A DNA stretch of 64,000 bases from Caulobacter sp. NIBR1757 (GCF_027912495.1 NZ_CP115463.1:2317501-2381500), one strand, 5' to 3'. Counted from the stretch's first letter, positions 54,171 to 63,819 are shown. Translations and numbers: made by a program. The notes: a model not told the origin generated them from the letters alone.

Positions 54171-55880
54171 TTACCCGGCCCCACCAAACCGCTCACCCCA
54201 TTCAGCGACCTGTTCGTCCTCGATCTTCCTGAACAGCACCTCCGGCGCCCGGATCGTCTGCCCCACGGACAGCCGGTCCAGTTCCACCGCCGCCCCGTCC
54301 GACGGCCAGGCCAGGGGCCAGCCCTGGTTGAAGGCCTCGGCGATCTTCTCGGCCGCGAACGGGATGAAGGGCGCCGACAGCCGCGCATAGAGGGCCGCCA
54401 GGTTCAGCGCCGTGCGCACAACCACCGCCGCCCGCGCCGGGTCGGTCTTGATCGCCGTCCACGGAGCCGCAACCTGCAGATACTCGTTGCCCAGCACCCA
54501 CAGGGCCCGCAGCGCCTGGGCGGCCTTGCGGACCTCGATGGCCTCCAGCTGCGCGGTCAGGTCGGCGATGCCGGCGTCGATGTCGGCGTAGAGCTTCAGC
54601 TCCAGTTCGCCTGGTTCACCGCCGGCCGGCACCACGCCCTCGAACTTGCTCTCGGCGAACTTGGCGATGCGGTTGACGAAATTGCCCAGCACATCCGCCA
54701 GGTCCTTGTTCACCGCCGACTGAAACTGCTCCCAGGTGAAGGCGGTGTCGGACCCTTCCGGCGCATTGGCCGTCAGGTACCAGCGCCACAGATCAGGCGG
54801 CAGCAGCTCCAGCGCCGTGTCCATGAAGACGCCGCGCTTCTCGCTGGTCGAGAACTTGCCACCGTACCAGTTGAGCCAGTTGAAGGCCTTCAGCCGGTCG
54901 ACCGTCTTCCAGGGCTCTTCGGAGCCGAGGATGGTGGCCGGGAAACTGACGGTGTGGAAGGCGACGTTGTCCTTGCCCATGAACTGGACGTACTCAGTGT
55001 CGCCCGCGCCCTTGTCGGTGCGCCACCAGCGCTCCCAGTCGGTGCCTTCCGACTCGGCCCATTCGACCGTCGCGCCGATGTACTCGATCGGCGCGTCGAA
55101 CCAGACGTAGAAGACCTTATCCTCGAACCCGGGCCGCGGCAGCCCATCCTTCATCACCGGGATGCCCCAGGCGAGGTCGCGGGTGATGCCGCGGTCGATC
55201 AGCCCTTCGTCCAGGTGCTTGTAGGCGATGGACCTGGTCAGGTGCGGCCAGTTGGCGGAATTGGCGTCTACCCAGGCGCGGATGCGGCTCTCCAGCTTGG
55301 TCTGCTGCAGATACAGGTGGTTGGTGTCGCGGACCTCGATGTTCCGCGAGCCCGAGATCTTGCTGTAGGGATTGATCAGGTCGACCGGGTCCAGCAGGTT
55401 GCCGCAGTTGTCGCACTGATCGCCCCGCGCCTTCTCGAAGCCGCAGTGCGGGCAGGTGCCCTCGACATAGCGGTCGGGCAGGAAGCGGCGGTCATCGACC
55501 GAGTAGACCATCTTGTCGGTCCGCTCCTCGATCAGCCCCTTCGATTCCAGCACTTCCGCAAAGTGCTGGGTCAGCCGGTGGTTGGGCGGATTGGAGCTGC
55601 GGCCGAACCAGTCGAACGACAGGCCGAAGGCGCGACTGATGTCGTGCTGCAGCTGGTGCTGCTCGTCACAATAGGTGCGCACATCCTGACCGGCCTCGGC
55701 GGCGGCCAGTTCGGCGGGGGTGCCGTGCTCGTCCGTGGCGCAGATGTAGAGCACCTCGGCGCCGGCGGCCCGCTTGAAGCGCGCGAAGACGTCGGCGGGC
55801 AGCATCGAACCGGCCAGGTTGCCGAGGTGCTTGATCCCGTTGATGTACGGCAGGGCGGAGGTGATCAGAACGCGCGTCAT
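54171..55880 (-). CDS. metG: Methionyl-tRNA synthetase
   Basis: A 569-residue class I synthetase: HIGH-type motif HLGN in [12 protein letters not shown], a zinc knuckle with CPHCG and CDNCG, the KMSKS-type loop written KFSTS ([13 protein letters not shown]) and the anticodon-binding domain. There is no C-terminal dimerisation (EMAP-like) domain. ATG 55880 fits the family; an in-frame ATG at 55922 is unlikely. In some alphaproteobacteria metG lies between holB and tatD; in this genome it is about 48 kb from them. Confidence 0.96.
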   Translation of the reverse strand: MTRVLITSALPYINGIKHLGNLAGSMLPADVFARFKRAAGAEVLYICATDEHGTPAELAAAEAGQDVRTYCDEQHQLQHDISRAFGLSFDWFGRSSNPPNHRLTQHFAEVLESKGLIEERTDKMVYSVDDRRFLPDRYVEGTCPHCGFEKARGDQCDNCGNLLDPVDLINPYSKISGSRNIEVRDTNHLYLQQTKLESRIRAWVDANSANWPHLTRSIAYKHLDEGLIDRGITRDLAWGIPVMKDGLPRPGFEDKVFYVWFDAPIEYIGATVEWAESEGTDWERWWRTDKGAGDTEYVQFMGKDNVAFHTVSFPATILGSEEPWKTVDRLKAFNWLNWYGGKFSTSEKRGVFMDTALELLPPDLWRWYLTANAPEGSDTAFTWEQFQSAVNKDLADVLGNFVNRIAKFAESKFEGVVPAGGEPGELELKLYADIDAGIADLTAQLEAIEVRKAAQALRALWVLGNEYLQVAAPWTAIKTDPARAAVVVRTALNLAALYARLSAPFIPFAAEKIAEAFNQGWPLAWPSDGAAVELDRLSVGQTIRAPEVLFRKIEDEQVAEWGERFGGAG

Positions 55881-55993
55881 GGGGCGCGGATATAGGCGAG
55901 GTCGACGCCGAATGACAGCCATGCGGCGAAACCGCTTAACGCGCGGCCGCTTGGCCCTATAAAAGCCGACAGGGACGATTTGCGGAGGGCGCT

Positions 55994-57109
55994 ATGCTTG
56001 GATCGATGACGCGGCGGCTGGCCGTGGCGATGGCGGCGGTTTCAATTCTGGGGCTGGCCGCCTGCGAGGGCGGCGAGAAGGCCAAGAACGACACGCTTAA
56101 GATCTACAACTGGTCGGACTACATCGACCCCAAGCTGCTCGAGGAATTCACGGCCGAGACCGGCATCAAGGTCGTCTACGACACCTTCGATTCCAACGAG
56201 GTGCTCGAGACCAAGGTTCTGACCGGCGGCACCGGCTACGACATCGTCGCCCCGTCCAACCACCCGCTGCCCCGGTTCATCACGGCCGGCGCGCTGGAGC
56301 CGCTGGACTTCGCCAAGCTGCCCAACCGCAAGAACCTGTGGCCCGACCTGATGGCCCGCATGGAGCCCTTCGATCCGGGCGCCAAGTACAGCATCCCCTA
56401 CATGTGGGGCACGATGGGGATCGGCTACAACAAGGCCGAGTTGGCCAAGCGCCTGCCCGGCGTGGCGCTCGATAGCTGGGCGGTGGTGCTCGACCCTAAG
56501 AATCTGGCCAAGCTGAAGGACTGCGGGGTCTATTTCCTCGACGCTTCCGAGGACATGTATGCGGTGACCCTGCATTACATGGGCAAGGACTCCAATTCGA
56601 AGAACCCGGCCGACTACGAGGCCGCCACCCAGCTGCTGCTCAAGCTGCGTCCCTCCGTCCGCAAGTTCAACAGCAGCGAGTACATCGAGGCCCTGGCCAA
56701 TGGCGACGCCTGCGTGGTTGTCGGCTACAGCGGCGACATCCTGCAGGCGCGGGATCGGGCCGATGAGGTCAAGAAGGGCGTCGAGGTCGGCTACTTCATT
56801 CCCAAGGAAGGCAGCCAGGTCTGGTTCGACACCTTCGCCATTCCCGCGGACGCCCCGAACAAGGAAGCGGCCTACAAGTTCCTCGACTTCATGATGCGGC
56901 CGGAGATCATCGCCCGCGCCTCCAACTCGACCAACTATGCCAACGCCAACCTGCCGGCGACCCAGCTGGTCAAGGCCGAGGTGCGTGACGACCCCAACGT
57001 CTATCCGACCCAGGAGGTCTTCAACCGCCTGTTCGTGACGACGACCAAGGATCAGGCCCTGGTCAAGGTCGTCAACCGCGAGTGGACCAAGGTTCGCGAC
57101 GGTCAATGA
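55994..57109 (+). CDS. potF: Polyamine ABC transporter substrate-binding protein PotF-like
   Basis: A 371-residue periplasmic lipoprotein (lipobox LGLAAC, Cys24). KIYNWSDYIDPKLLEEF is the polyamine-binding protein signature, with aromatic/acidic ligand residues (WSDY, YSGD, WFDT). SD GGAGGG is 5 bases before the ATG. First gene of a four-gene potFGHI operon, with ATGA overlap into potG. Binds putrescine or spermidine. Confidence 0.93.
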   Translation: MLGSMTRRLAVAMAAVSILGLAACEGGEKAKNDTLKIYNWSDYIDPKLLEEFTAETGIKVVYDTFDSNEVLETKVLTGGTGYDIVAPSNHPLPRFITAGALEPLDFAKLPNRKNLWPDLMARMEPFDPGAKYSIPYMWGTMGIGYNKAELAKRLPGVALDSWAVVLDPKNLAKLKDCGVYFLDASEDMYAVTLHYMGKDSNSKNPADYEAATQLLLKLRPSVRKFNSSEYIEALANGDACVVVGYSGDILQARDRADEVKKGVEVGYFIPKEGSQVWFDTFAIPADAPNKEAAYKFLDFMMRPEIIARASNSTNYANANLPATQLVKAEVRDDPNVYPTQEVFNRLFVTTTKDQALVKVVNREWTKVRDGQ

Positions 57110-58311
57110 GCGGTCCTGCCCAGACCCCTGCCAAAGGGGGCCGGCCCGCAAAGGGGAACGGCAAACGCCTGAACATCGGGGCCGTCCGGTCCAGCTTCGC
57201 GCCGTGGAACGATCCGGCCGCCACGCCGCTGGTCCGTTTCCAGGGCGTCAGCAAGCGGTTCGGCGACCAGACGGCGGTCAACGACGTCTCGCTGGACATC
57301 TATCCGGGGGAATTCTTCGCCCTGCTCGGCCCCTCGGGCTGCGGCAAGACCACCCTGATGCGCATGCTGGCCGGCTTTGAGAGCCCGAACGCTGGGACCA
57401 TCACCCTGGCCGGGCAGGACCTGGCCGGGATCCCGCCACACAAGCGGCCGGTGAACATGATGTTCCAGTCCTATGCGCTGTTCCCGCACCTGACCGTCGA
57501 GCAGAACATTGCCTTCGGCCTCAAGCAGGAGGGCCTGCCCAAGGCTGAGATCGCCGCCCGCGTCGTCGAGATGCTGGAGCTGGTCAAGCTGCGACCCTTC
57601 GCCCGTCGCAAGCCGGACCAGCTCAGCGGCGGCCAGAAGCAACGGGTCGCCCTGGCCCGCGCCGTGGCCCGCAAGCCGCAGATGCTGCTGCTCGACGAGC
57701 CGCTCGGCGCCCTCGACAAGAAGCTGCGCGAGGAGACCCAGTTCGAGCTGATGGACCTGCAGGTCGAGCTCGGCATGACCTTCCTGATCGTCACCCATGA
57801 CCAGGAAGAAGCCATGGTCATGGCCGACCGCATCGCCGTCATGCGCGAAGGCGAGATCGCCCAGATCGGCCGTCCGGAAGAGGTCTACGAGACCCCGGCC
57901 AACCGCTACGTGGCCGAGTTCCTCGGCGACGTGAACCTGTTCGAGGCCAAGGTCAGCGGTATCGAGCACCCGATGGCCCGCCTCGCGGCCGCCGGCGCCC
58001 CGGACGGGTTCTTCGTCCTCGATGACGACTGCCCGCCGGCAGGAACGGCGGTAAACCTCGCCGTCCGTCCCGAGAAGATGCGCATCAGCCTGGAGCCGCC
58101 GCCGGTCGGGACGCACAATGTCCTCTCTGGTGAGATCTGGGACATCGGCTACACGGGCGACTGGACCAACTACATCGTCGAGCTGCCGGGCGAGAAGCTG
58201 ATCCGGGTCGCCAAGGCCAACGCCAGCCGTATCGTCGAGCGGCCCATCGGCTGGGACGACAAGGTCTTCGTGACCTTCGCCGACGACGCCGGCGTGGTGT
58301 TGGTCTCGTGA
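57106..58311 (+). CDS. potG: Polyamine ABC transporter ATP-binding protein PotG
   Basis: A 401-residue ATPase: Walker A GPSGCGKTT, Q-loop MFQSYALFPH, signature LSGGQKQR, Walker B LLLDEPLGALD, H-loop THDQEE, and a C-terminal TOBE domain. It has an N-terminal extension of about 45 basic residues before the ATPase core. ATG 57106 overlaps the potF stop (ATGA); an upstream in-frame ATG at 57082 lies within potF. Confidence 0.95.
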   Translation: MSGPAQTPAKGGRPAKGNGKRLNIGAVRSSFAPWNDPAATPLVRFQGVSKRFGDQTAVNDVSLDIYPGEFFALLGPSGCGKTTLMRMLAGFESPNAGTITLAGQDLAGIPPHKRPVNMMFQSYALFPHLTVEQNIAFGLKQEGLPKAEIAARVVEMLELVKLRPFARRKPDQLSGGQKQRVALARAVARKPQMLLLDEPLGALDKKLREETQFELMDLQVELGMTFLIVTHDQEEAMVMADRIAVMREGEIAQIGRPEEVYETPANRYVAEFLGDVNLFEAKVSGIEHPMARLAAAGAPDGFFVLDDDCPPAGTAVNLAVRPEKMRISLEPPPVGTHNVLSGEIWDIGYTGDWTNYIVELPGEKLIRVAKANASRIVERPIGWDDKVFVTFADDAGVVLVS

Positions 58312-59216
58312 GGCCTCCCAGGACCGCGGTCAGCTGGCCGAAGCTGTCGGCGCTGATCCCCTACGCCTGGCTGCTGGTCTTCTTCGCCCTGCCCTTCCTG
58401 ATGGTGTTCCGGCTGTCGCTGTCCGACAGCGCCCTGTCGATCCCGCCCTATAAGCCGCAGATCGACTGGAGCGCGGGGATCGACGGCATCAAGGCCTTCT
58501 TCGGCGGGCTGGACTTCGACGCCTACAAGCAGCTGGGCAGCGACAGCCTCTACGCCAAGTCCTACATCTCAAGCCTGCGGTTCGCCGCCGAGGGCACGAT
58601 CCTCGCCCTGCTGGTCGGCTATCCGATGGCCTATGGGATGGCCCGCTGCAAACCGTCGACCCGCAGCCTGCTGCTCATGCTGGTCATCCTGCCGTTCTGG
58701 ACCAGCTTCCTGATCCGGGTCTACGCCTGGGTCGGCATCCTCAAGCCCGAAGGCCTGCTCAACGCTGGCCTCGCCCTCGTCGGCATCCCGCCGACCGATC
58801 TCCTGTATACCCCGGCCGCGGTGCAGATCGGGCTGGTCTACAGCTACCTGCCTTTCATGGTGCTGCCGCTGTACGCCGCCCTGGAGAAGATGGACTACAC
58901 CCTGCTCGAGGCCGCCGCCGACCTCGGCTCGCCGCCCTGGAAGAGCTTCTGGCAGGTGACCTTCCCGCTCTCCATTCCCGGCGTCATCGCCGGCTGCCTG
59001 CTCTGCTTCATCCCCATGGTCGGCGAGTTCGTCATTCCCGACCTGCTGGGCGGCCCCGGCTCGCTGATGATCGGCCGCTCGATCTGGATGGAGTTCTTCG
59101 CCAACCGCGACTGGCCGTTTGCCTCGGCGGTGGCCGTGGTCTTGCTGCTGACCCTGGTCGTCCCGATCGTCCTGTATCAGCGCCAGCAGGTGAAGGCCCT
59201 GGAGGCAGGCGCATGA
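58308..59216 (+). CDS. potH: Polyamine ABC transporter permease PotH
   Basis: A 302-residue permease with six hydrophobic segments, a large periplasmic region between the first and second (about 40-85), and the EAA loop EAAADLGSPPWKSFWQVTFPLS that docks to PotG. GTG start at 58308 overlaps the potG stop (GTGA). Confidence 0.95.
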   Translation: MRPPRTAVSWPKLSALIPYAWLLVFFALPFLMVFRLSLSDSALSIPPYKPQIDWSAGIDGIKAFFGGLDFDAYKQLGSDSLYAKSYISSLRFAAEGTILALLVGYPMAYGMARCKPSTRSLLLMLVILPFWTSFLIRVYAWVGILKPEGLLNAGLALVGIPPTDLLYTPAAVQIGLVYSYLPFMVLPLYAALEKMDYTLLEAAADLGSPPWKSFWQVTFPLSIPGVIAGCLLCFIPMVGEFVIPDLLGGPGSLMIGRSIWMEFFANRDWPFASAVAVVLLLTLVVPIVLYQRQQVKALEAGA

Positions 59217-60010
59217 GGCGCGGCCCATCCCCTTTCAACCTGGTCAGCCTGACCGTCGGGTTCGCCTTCCTCTACCTGCCGATCCTGCTGCTGGTGGTCT
59301 GGTCGTTCAACGCCAGCAAGCTGGTCACTGTCTGGGGCGGCTTCTCGACCAAATGGTACGGCGCCCTGTTTCAGAACGAACAGCTGATGGCCGCCGCCTG
59401 GGTCACCCTGCGCGTCGGCCTGATCAGCGCCACCCTGGCGACCATCCTTGGAACCCTCGCCGCCGTCGCCCTGACCCGCCACGGCCGCTTCCGGGGCCGG
59501 ACGCTGTTCTCGGGCATGAGCTACGCCCCGCTGGTCATGCCCGAGGTCATCATGGGTCTCAGCCTGCTGCTGCTGTTCGTCGCCCTGAAGATCGACCGCG
59601 GCTTCCTGACGGTGACTCTCGCCCACACCACCCTGACCATGGCCTACGTCGCCGTGGTCGTGCAGTCGCGCCTGGCCACCTTCGACACGGCGCTGGAAGA
59701 GGCGGCGCAGGATCTCGGCTGCACCCCGACCCGGGCCTTCTGGCAGGTCACCTTGCCGAACATTTTTCCGGCGATCCTGGCCGGCTGGATGCTGGCCTTC
59801 ACCCTGTCGCTCGACGACCTGGTCATCGCCAGCTTCACCAGCGGCCCCGGCGCCACCACCCTGCCGATGCGCATCTACAGCCAGGTTCGCCTGGGCGTAT
59901 CGCCGGAGATCAACGCCGTCTGCACCCTGCTGATCGGCATCGTCGCCGTCGGGGTGATCTGCTGGTCGATCGGGAGCAAATGGCGGGCCCGGGCCCTGCC
60001 GGCGACCTGA
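59213..60010 (+). CDS. potI: Polyamine ABC transporter permease PotI
   Basis: A 265-residue permease with six hydrophobic segments and the EAA loop EEAAQDLGCTPTRAFWQVTLP, partner of PotH. The last gene of the operon; ATGA overlap with potH. The putrescine system of E. coli (potFGHI) has the same gene order. Confidence 0.95.
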   Translation: MRRGPSPFNLVSLTVGFAFLYLPILLLVVWSFNASKLVTVWGGFSTKWYGALFQNEQLMAAAWVTLRVGLISATLATILGTLAAVALTRHGRFRGRTLFSGMSYAPLVMPEVIMGLSLLLLFVALKIDRGFLTVTLAHTTLTMAYVAVVVQSRLATFDTALEEAAQDLGCTPTRAFWQVTLPNIFPAILAGWMLAFTLSLDDLVIASFTSGPGATTLPMRIYSQVRLGVSPEINAVCTLLIGIVAVGVICWSIGSKWRARALPAT

Positions 60011-60013
60011 GCG

Positions 60014-60328
60014 CTATTTCTTTTCCAGAAGCAGCTGGCCCTGCTTCTGGACCTTGTCCCTGACCTTGCCAGCCAGCATGCCGAGAATGCCCGGCAGCAC
60101 AATGTCGATCCTGATCTCCCGGTCCATCACATGCAGCGCGCCGGTGATCGTCTGGCCCATGGCCACGGCCGTGAAGTTCATGGTGTCGCCGTTCCAGGTC
60201 TTGTCCACCTTCGCCTGTCCGCCGCCGGCCAGCTGTTGTTCGATCTTGCCGAAGCCCTCCTCGATACGCCGGCGCGCCTCGGCCTGGCCCAGTTGATGCG
60301 GAAGGTTGATGGTCAGGGGCTTGGACAT
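60014..60328 (-). CDS. Polyhydroxyalkanoic acid system family protein
   Basis: A 104-residue protein matching the PHA_gran_rgn type: N-terminal INLPHQLGQAEARRRI, then FTAVAMGQTITGALHV and the C-terminal LAGKVRDKVQKQGQLLL. Members occur near PHA genes but many are not tied to PHA synthesis. It ends 3 bases from the potI stop on the opposite strand. Function unknown. Confidence 0.85.
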   Translation of the reverse strand: MSKPLTINLPHQLGQAEARRRIEEGFGKIEQQLAGGGQAKVDKTWNGDTMNFTAVAMGQTITGALHVMDREIRIDIVLPGILGMLAGKVRDKVQKQGQLLLEKK

Positions 60329-60402
60329 CGAAGCGGTCTTTCAGGCTGGACGGATGGCGCGGTTTATCGCATGTGGGCGCCCTCGCTTGCACCTACAAGC
60401 AC

Positions 60403-60477
60403 GCCGGCTTAGCTCAGCGGTAGAGCAGCGGTTTTGTAAACCGAAGGTCGCGGGTTCAATCCCTGCAGCCGGCACCA
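60403..60477 (+). tRNA. tRNA-Thr (anticodon TGT)
   Basis: A standard cloverleaf: acceptor GCCGGCT pairing with AGCCGGC, D arm GCTCAGCGGTAGAGC, anticodon loop TTTGTAA with TGT at 60435-60437, T arm GCGGGTTCAATCCCTGC and encoded CCA at 60475-60477. Reads threonine ACA codons. Confidence 0.97.
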
Positions 60478-60480
60478 GGT

Positions 60481-60564
60481 CTAGTGACGCAGTTGAGCCC
60501 CGCCGCCGAGGCTCCAGATCAGCGCATCGACGTTGGCGACCAGCCGCTTGAATAGCCTGCGCAT
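60481..60564 (-). CDS. Putative 27-residue small protein
   Basis: A tiny ORF on the minus strand starting ATG at 60564 with a near-perfect Shine-Dalgarno (AGGAGG, 7-8 bases upstream) and ending TAG 4 bases from the tRNA-Thr 3' end. The peptide starts MRRLFKRLV (strongly basic) and has an amphipathic middle with DALIWSLGGG. No family recognised. The strong SD is the main support; it may be chance. Confidence 0.4.
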   Translation of the reverse strand: MRRLFKRLVANVDALIWSLGGGAQLRH

Positions 60565-60677
60565 GACGACCCTCCTGGCCCGGGAAATCCGGCGGTCGAG
60601 GGTCAAACGTTAACGACGAACATTGGTTTCATCGGCCAGGCGGCTGACAAAGCCCGGCCGCCTGCTATGGACAGCCC

Positions 60678-61139
60678 ATGACCAGCTCCATCCGTGTCTT
60701 CATCGACGCCGACGCCTGTCCCGTGAAGGACGAGACCTACAAGGTGGCCGGCCGCTATGGCCTGAAGACCTTTGTCGTCGCCAACAGCTTCATGATGGTC
60801 CCGCAGTCGCCGCTGATCGAGCGGGTCATCGTCGACGCCGGCCCCGATGTCGCCGACGCCTGGATCGCCGAGCGCTGCGGGCCCCGCGACATCGTCATCA
60901 CCAACGACATTCCCCTGGCCGACCTCTGCCTGAAGGCCGGGGCCCAGGTGCTGAAACCGACGGGCCGCCCCTTCACCGCCGACAGCATCGGCTCGGCCCT
61001 GGCCACCCGCTCGATCATGGAACACATCCGCTCGACCGGCGAGATCACCGGCGGCCCGGCGCCGTTCGGGCGCGAGGACAGGTCCCGCTACCTGCAGGCC
61101 CTGGACCAGGCCGTGAACATCGCCAGACGCCGGGCATGA
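60678..61139 (+). CDS. YaiI/YqxD family protein (DUF188)
   Basis: A 153-residue protein with the family hallmarks: FIDADACPVKDE near the start, VANSFM, the DAGPDVADAWIAE segment, ITNDIPLADLCL and the TGRPFTADSIGSALATR block. The conserved Asp residues suggest a PIN-like nuclease fold. Function of the family is not established. Confidence 0.93.
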   Translation: MTSSIRVFIDADACPVKDETYKVAGRYGLKTFVVANSFMMVPQSPLIERVIVDAGPDVADAWIAERCGPRDIVITNDIPLADLCLKAGAQVLKPTGRPFTADSIGSALATRSIMEHIRSTGEITGGPAPFGREDRSRYLQALDQAVNIARRRA

Positions 61140-61200
61140 ACCCGGTTTGTTTCCCGCCGTGGTCGTGTAGTCTCGCGTAAGCACATTTCAGGGGGTTGCG

Positions 61201-62028
61201 ATGGCTCAGCAGGCCACATTCGATCTAGGTCAGGCGATGGCGCGCGCCGCGCGCATCGTCCAGAACAATTTCCTCGTCTTCAGCGCGCTCATCGTCGTCG
61301 TCAGCATCGTCATGTTCGTGATCCAGATGATCGGCATCATGGGCTTCGGGATGGCGAACTTCGCGGCCATGGCGGCGTCCGACGGACAGCCGAGTTTCGG
61401 GCCCGGCGTTATCGGCATGGTCCTGGTCATCATGGTGGTGGCCTTCATCTCGATGGGCTTCACCCAGGCGCTGATGGCGCATGGCGCCGCCTGCGACCTC
61501 GAAGGCCGCAAGGCGACCTTCTCGGAGTCCTGGTCCGTCGGCTTCCGGCATTGCCTGCCTGTCGCGGCGATCATGCTGATGACCTCGATCATGGTGATGT
61601 TCGGCACGATCTTCCTGATCATTCCGGGGATCATTCTGGGGGTCTTCTTCAGCATGTCGGCGCCCGCCCAGGTCATCGACAAGCTGGGCGTCTTCGAGGC
61701 CATGGGGGCCAGCGTGAAGATCAGCGAGGGTAATCGCTGGATGCTGTTCGCCTACTATCTGGTGACCTTCATCATCCTCTACGCCGTGATTATCATCGCC
61801 TACCTGCTGGTCATGGGCATGTTCGGCGGGGCCTTCCTGGCGGCCGGGGGCCAGGGCGGCACGCCGGAATTCACCGGCGGCATGGTGGTCGCGGCGATCC
61901 TCTATTTCCTCTTCATCCTGGCGTTCAGCATCATCGTGCCTCAGGTCACCGGCGTGATTCCGGCGGCGGCCTACGCGCAACTCAAGTCGAGCACAGGCGA
62001 TCGTCAGGCCGCCAGCACCTTCGACTGA
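61201..62028 (+). CDS. Multi-pass membrane protein of unknown function
   Basis: A 275-residue protein with about six hydrophobic segments (near 25-55, 78-100, 120-145, 175-205, 225-255) and a short Ala-Pro loop (MSAPAQVIDKLGVFEAMGAS) of the kind found in YciC/UPF0259 and glycerophosphodiesterase membrane-domain-type proteins. SD AGGGGG precedes the ATG. No enzymatic motif. A structural or envelope role is only a guess. Confidence 0.78.
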   Translation: MAQQATFDLGQAMARAARIVQNNFLVFSALIVVVSIVMFVIQMIGIMGFGMANFAAMAASDGQPSFGPGVIGMVLVIMVVAFISMGFTQALMAHGAACDLEGRKATFSESWSVGFRHCLPVAAIMLMTSIMVMFGTIFLIIPGIILGVFFSMSAPAQVIDKLGVFEAMGASVKISEGNRWMLFAYYLVTFIILYAVIIIAYLLVMGMFGGAFLAAGGQGGTPEFTGGMVVAAILYFLFILAFSIIVPQVTGVIPAAAYAQLKSSTGDRQAASTFD

Positions 62029-62076
62029 CCGGGCCGACTGGCGGATCATGGCGGCGCGGTCTATCGATGCGCCGCC

Positions 62077-62502
62077 ATGATCCCCGTCACCCCCGCCATA
62101 GCCCTGGACGACAGCGAGGTTGAACTCAGCTTCATCCGCGCGTCCGGCCCCGGCGGCCAGAACGTCAACAAGGTGGCGACCGCTGTTCAGCTGCGGTTCG
62201 ACGTTCGCAACTCGTCCGCCTTCAACGACTATGTCCGCGAACGCCTCGAAAAGCTGGCCGGCTCGCGCCTGACCAACGACGGCGAGATTGTCCTGACCGC
62301 CAACCGGTTCCGCACCCAGGAGCGCAATCGCGCCGACGCCATCGAGCGCCTGGTGGCGCTGATCGCCAAGGCCGCCGAGCCGCCGCCTCCCAAACGCCGG
62401 CCGACTCGCCCCACCAAGGCTTCCAAGGAGCGTCGACTTTCGGCAAAGTCGCGGCGGGGGACGATCAAGTCCGGGCGGGGACGTCCGAGCGGCGACGATT
62501 AG
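62077..62502 (+). CDS. arfB: Alternative ribosome-rescue peptidyl-tRNA hydrolase ArfB
   Basis: A 141-residue release-factor-like protein: GGQ motif in SGPGGQNVNKV (Gly26, Gly27, Gln28), and the basic C-terminal tail (KASKERRLSAKSRRG) that threads into the mRNA channel of a stalled ribosome. It releases peptides on ribosomes lacking a stop codon. Caulobacter is known to use ArfB alongside trans-translation. Confidence 0.94.
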   Translation: MIPVTPAIALDDSEVELSFIRASGPGGQNVNKVATAVQLRFDVRNSSAFNDYVRERLEKLAGSRLTNDGEIVLTANRFRTQERNRADAIERLVALIAKAAEPPPPKRRPTRPTKASKERRLSAKSRRGTIKSGRGRPSGDD

Positions 62503-62581
62503 CCTCACTCACATAACACGGTGATGCCGTTGAAAGGCTCGCCGTCTCCACCTATCTGAACCATCAGTCCAGGGAATAGAA

Positions 62582-63088
62582 ATGCGCCACGCCTTCGTCG
62601 TTTCAGGGATCGTCGTCCTCGCCGCCCTCGCCGCCGCCTGCGGCCCGACCTCGTCGGAGCCGGCCTCCGCCCCGGCCAGCGCACCCGCGACGCCGCCGGC
62701 CCCGCAGATGACCGACGCCGAGAAGGCCGCGCTCCTGGCCACCCTCCCCGCCCCCTACAACACCGGCGACCTGGCCGCCGGCAAGCAGGCCTTCGCCCTC
62801 TGCCAATCCTGCCACACCATCACCGACGGCGGCCCCGACAAGACCGGCCCCAACCTGCACGGCGTCTTCGGCCGCGTGGCCGGCACGCACGGGACGTTCA
62901 AATACTCCGACGCCCTCAAGGCCGCCGGCTTCACCTGGGACGCCGAGAAGCTCGACGCCTGGCTGGCCAATCCGAAGACCTTTCTGCCCGGCAACCGGAT
63001 GACCTTCGTCGGCCTGAAGGACGAAACCAAACGCCGCGACCTGATCGCCTACCTGAAGGTCGAGACCGGCTACAAACCTGGAGAATGA
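62582..63088 (+). CDS. Lipoprotein cytochrome c (class I, c550/c2-like)
   Basis: A 168-residue protein with a lipoprotein signal (LAALAAAC, Cys20), an Ala/Pro/Ser-rich linker (22-42) and a class I cytochrome c domain: heme site CQSCH (Cys74, Cys77, His78), the TGPNLHGVFGR segment and the axial Met in PGNRMTF. Membrane-tethered electron carrier, probably between the bc1 complex and an oxidase. SD AGGGA precedes ATG. Confidence 0.93.
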   Translation: MRHAFVVSGIVVLAALAAACGPTSSEPASAPASAPATPPAPQMTDAEKAALLATLPAPYNTGDLAAGKQAFALCQSCHTITDGGPDKTGPNLHGVFGRVAGTHGTFKYSDALKAAGFTWDAEKLDAWLANPKTFLPGNRMTFVGLKDETKRRDLIAYLKVETGYKPGE

Positions 63089-63098
63089 CAAGGACGCC

Positions 63099-63452
63099 AT
63101 GGACGCGCGCAGAGCCCTCCTGCTGCGGTTCTACAAGGCTATCGACGCCAGAAACGTCGATGCGGTCATGGCCCAGTTGCACCCCGACGTCGATTTCCCG
63201 GACCAGTTGAATGAGGACCGGCGGTTGCACGGCGCCGCCGCTGTCCGGGCCTACTACGAGCGGGCGTTCGGCCTGATCGCGGGCGAAAACGCCTTGAGCG
63301 CCTTCCACCCACGCCCCGACGGCACGGTGGAGGTCCGGGTTCATCACCATGTGACCAGCCTCGATGGCGCCCTTTGGCATGAAGGTCCGGTCGACTACTG
63401 TTTCGGCTTCCGCGATGGCCTCATCGCGCGGCTGGACCGGCTTGACGGCTGA
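63099..63452 (+). CDS. SnoaL-like/NTF2-fold protein
   Basis: A 117-residue protein of the NTF2-like fold: FYKAIDARNVDAVMAQLHPDVDF, an inner AVRAYYERAF helix and the GFRDGLIARLDR C-terminal strand. No catalytic residues can be fixed. SD AAGGA precedes ATG. Tandem with the next gene, which has the same fold. Confidence 0.83.
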   Translation: MDARRALLLRFYKAIDARNVDAVMAQLHPDVDFPDQLNEDRRLHGAAAVRAYYERAFGLIAGENALSAFHPRPDGTVEVRVHHHVTSLDGALWHEGPVDYCFGFRDGLIARLDRLDG

Positions 63453-63462
63453 GGGCCGCCGC

Positions 63463-63819
63463 ATGGTCAACATCCAGAAGCGCCGCAGGAAGCTCGAGGC
63501 CCTCTACGAGGCTTACAACCGCCGTGATGTCGCCGCCATGGTCGCCGATCTCGATCCCCAGGCCGAATGGATGGACATGCTCCAGGGCGTGCCGATCAAG
63601 GGCCGCGAGGCCATCGGCGCCTACTGGACCGCGCAATTCAAGCTGATGGACATCGAGGTCTCGCCGCTGACCTTCGATCCGCTGCCCGATGGCCGGATGG
63701 TGGTCACCGCCGCCCAGACCATGAAGAAGCCCGACGGAACCCTGTGGGGCAACGAGCGGGTCACCCACGTCATCACCTTCGGCAAGGACGGCCTGATCCT
63801 GCGGATGGACCCCAGCTAG
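63463..63819 (+). CDS. SnoaL-like/NTF2-fold protein
   Basis: A 118-residue relative of the preceding gene: LYEAYNRRDVAAMVADLDPQAEW, GREAIGAYWTAQF, VTHVITFGKDGLILRMD. ATG 63463 lies 10 bases after the previous stop; the open frame upstream overlaps the preceding gene and is not used. Both probably arose by duplication. Function unknown. Confidence 0.83.
   Translation: MVNIQKRRRKLEALYEAYNRRDVAAMVADLDPQAEWMDMLQGVPIKGREAIGAYWTAQFKLMDIEVSPLTFDPLPDGRMVVTAAQTMKKPDGTLWGNERVTHVITFGKDGLILRMDPS

Noticed and set aside
54786..54900. KFSTS in place of KMSKS in MetRS
   Set aside because: Variation at these positions is common in MetRS with the long zinc knuckle, so I do not treat it as a defect.
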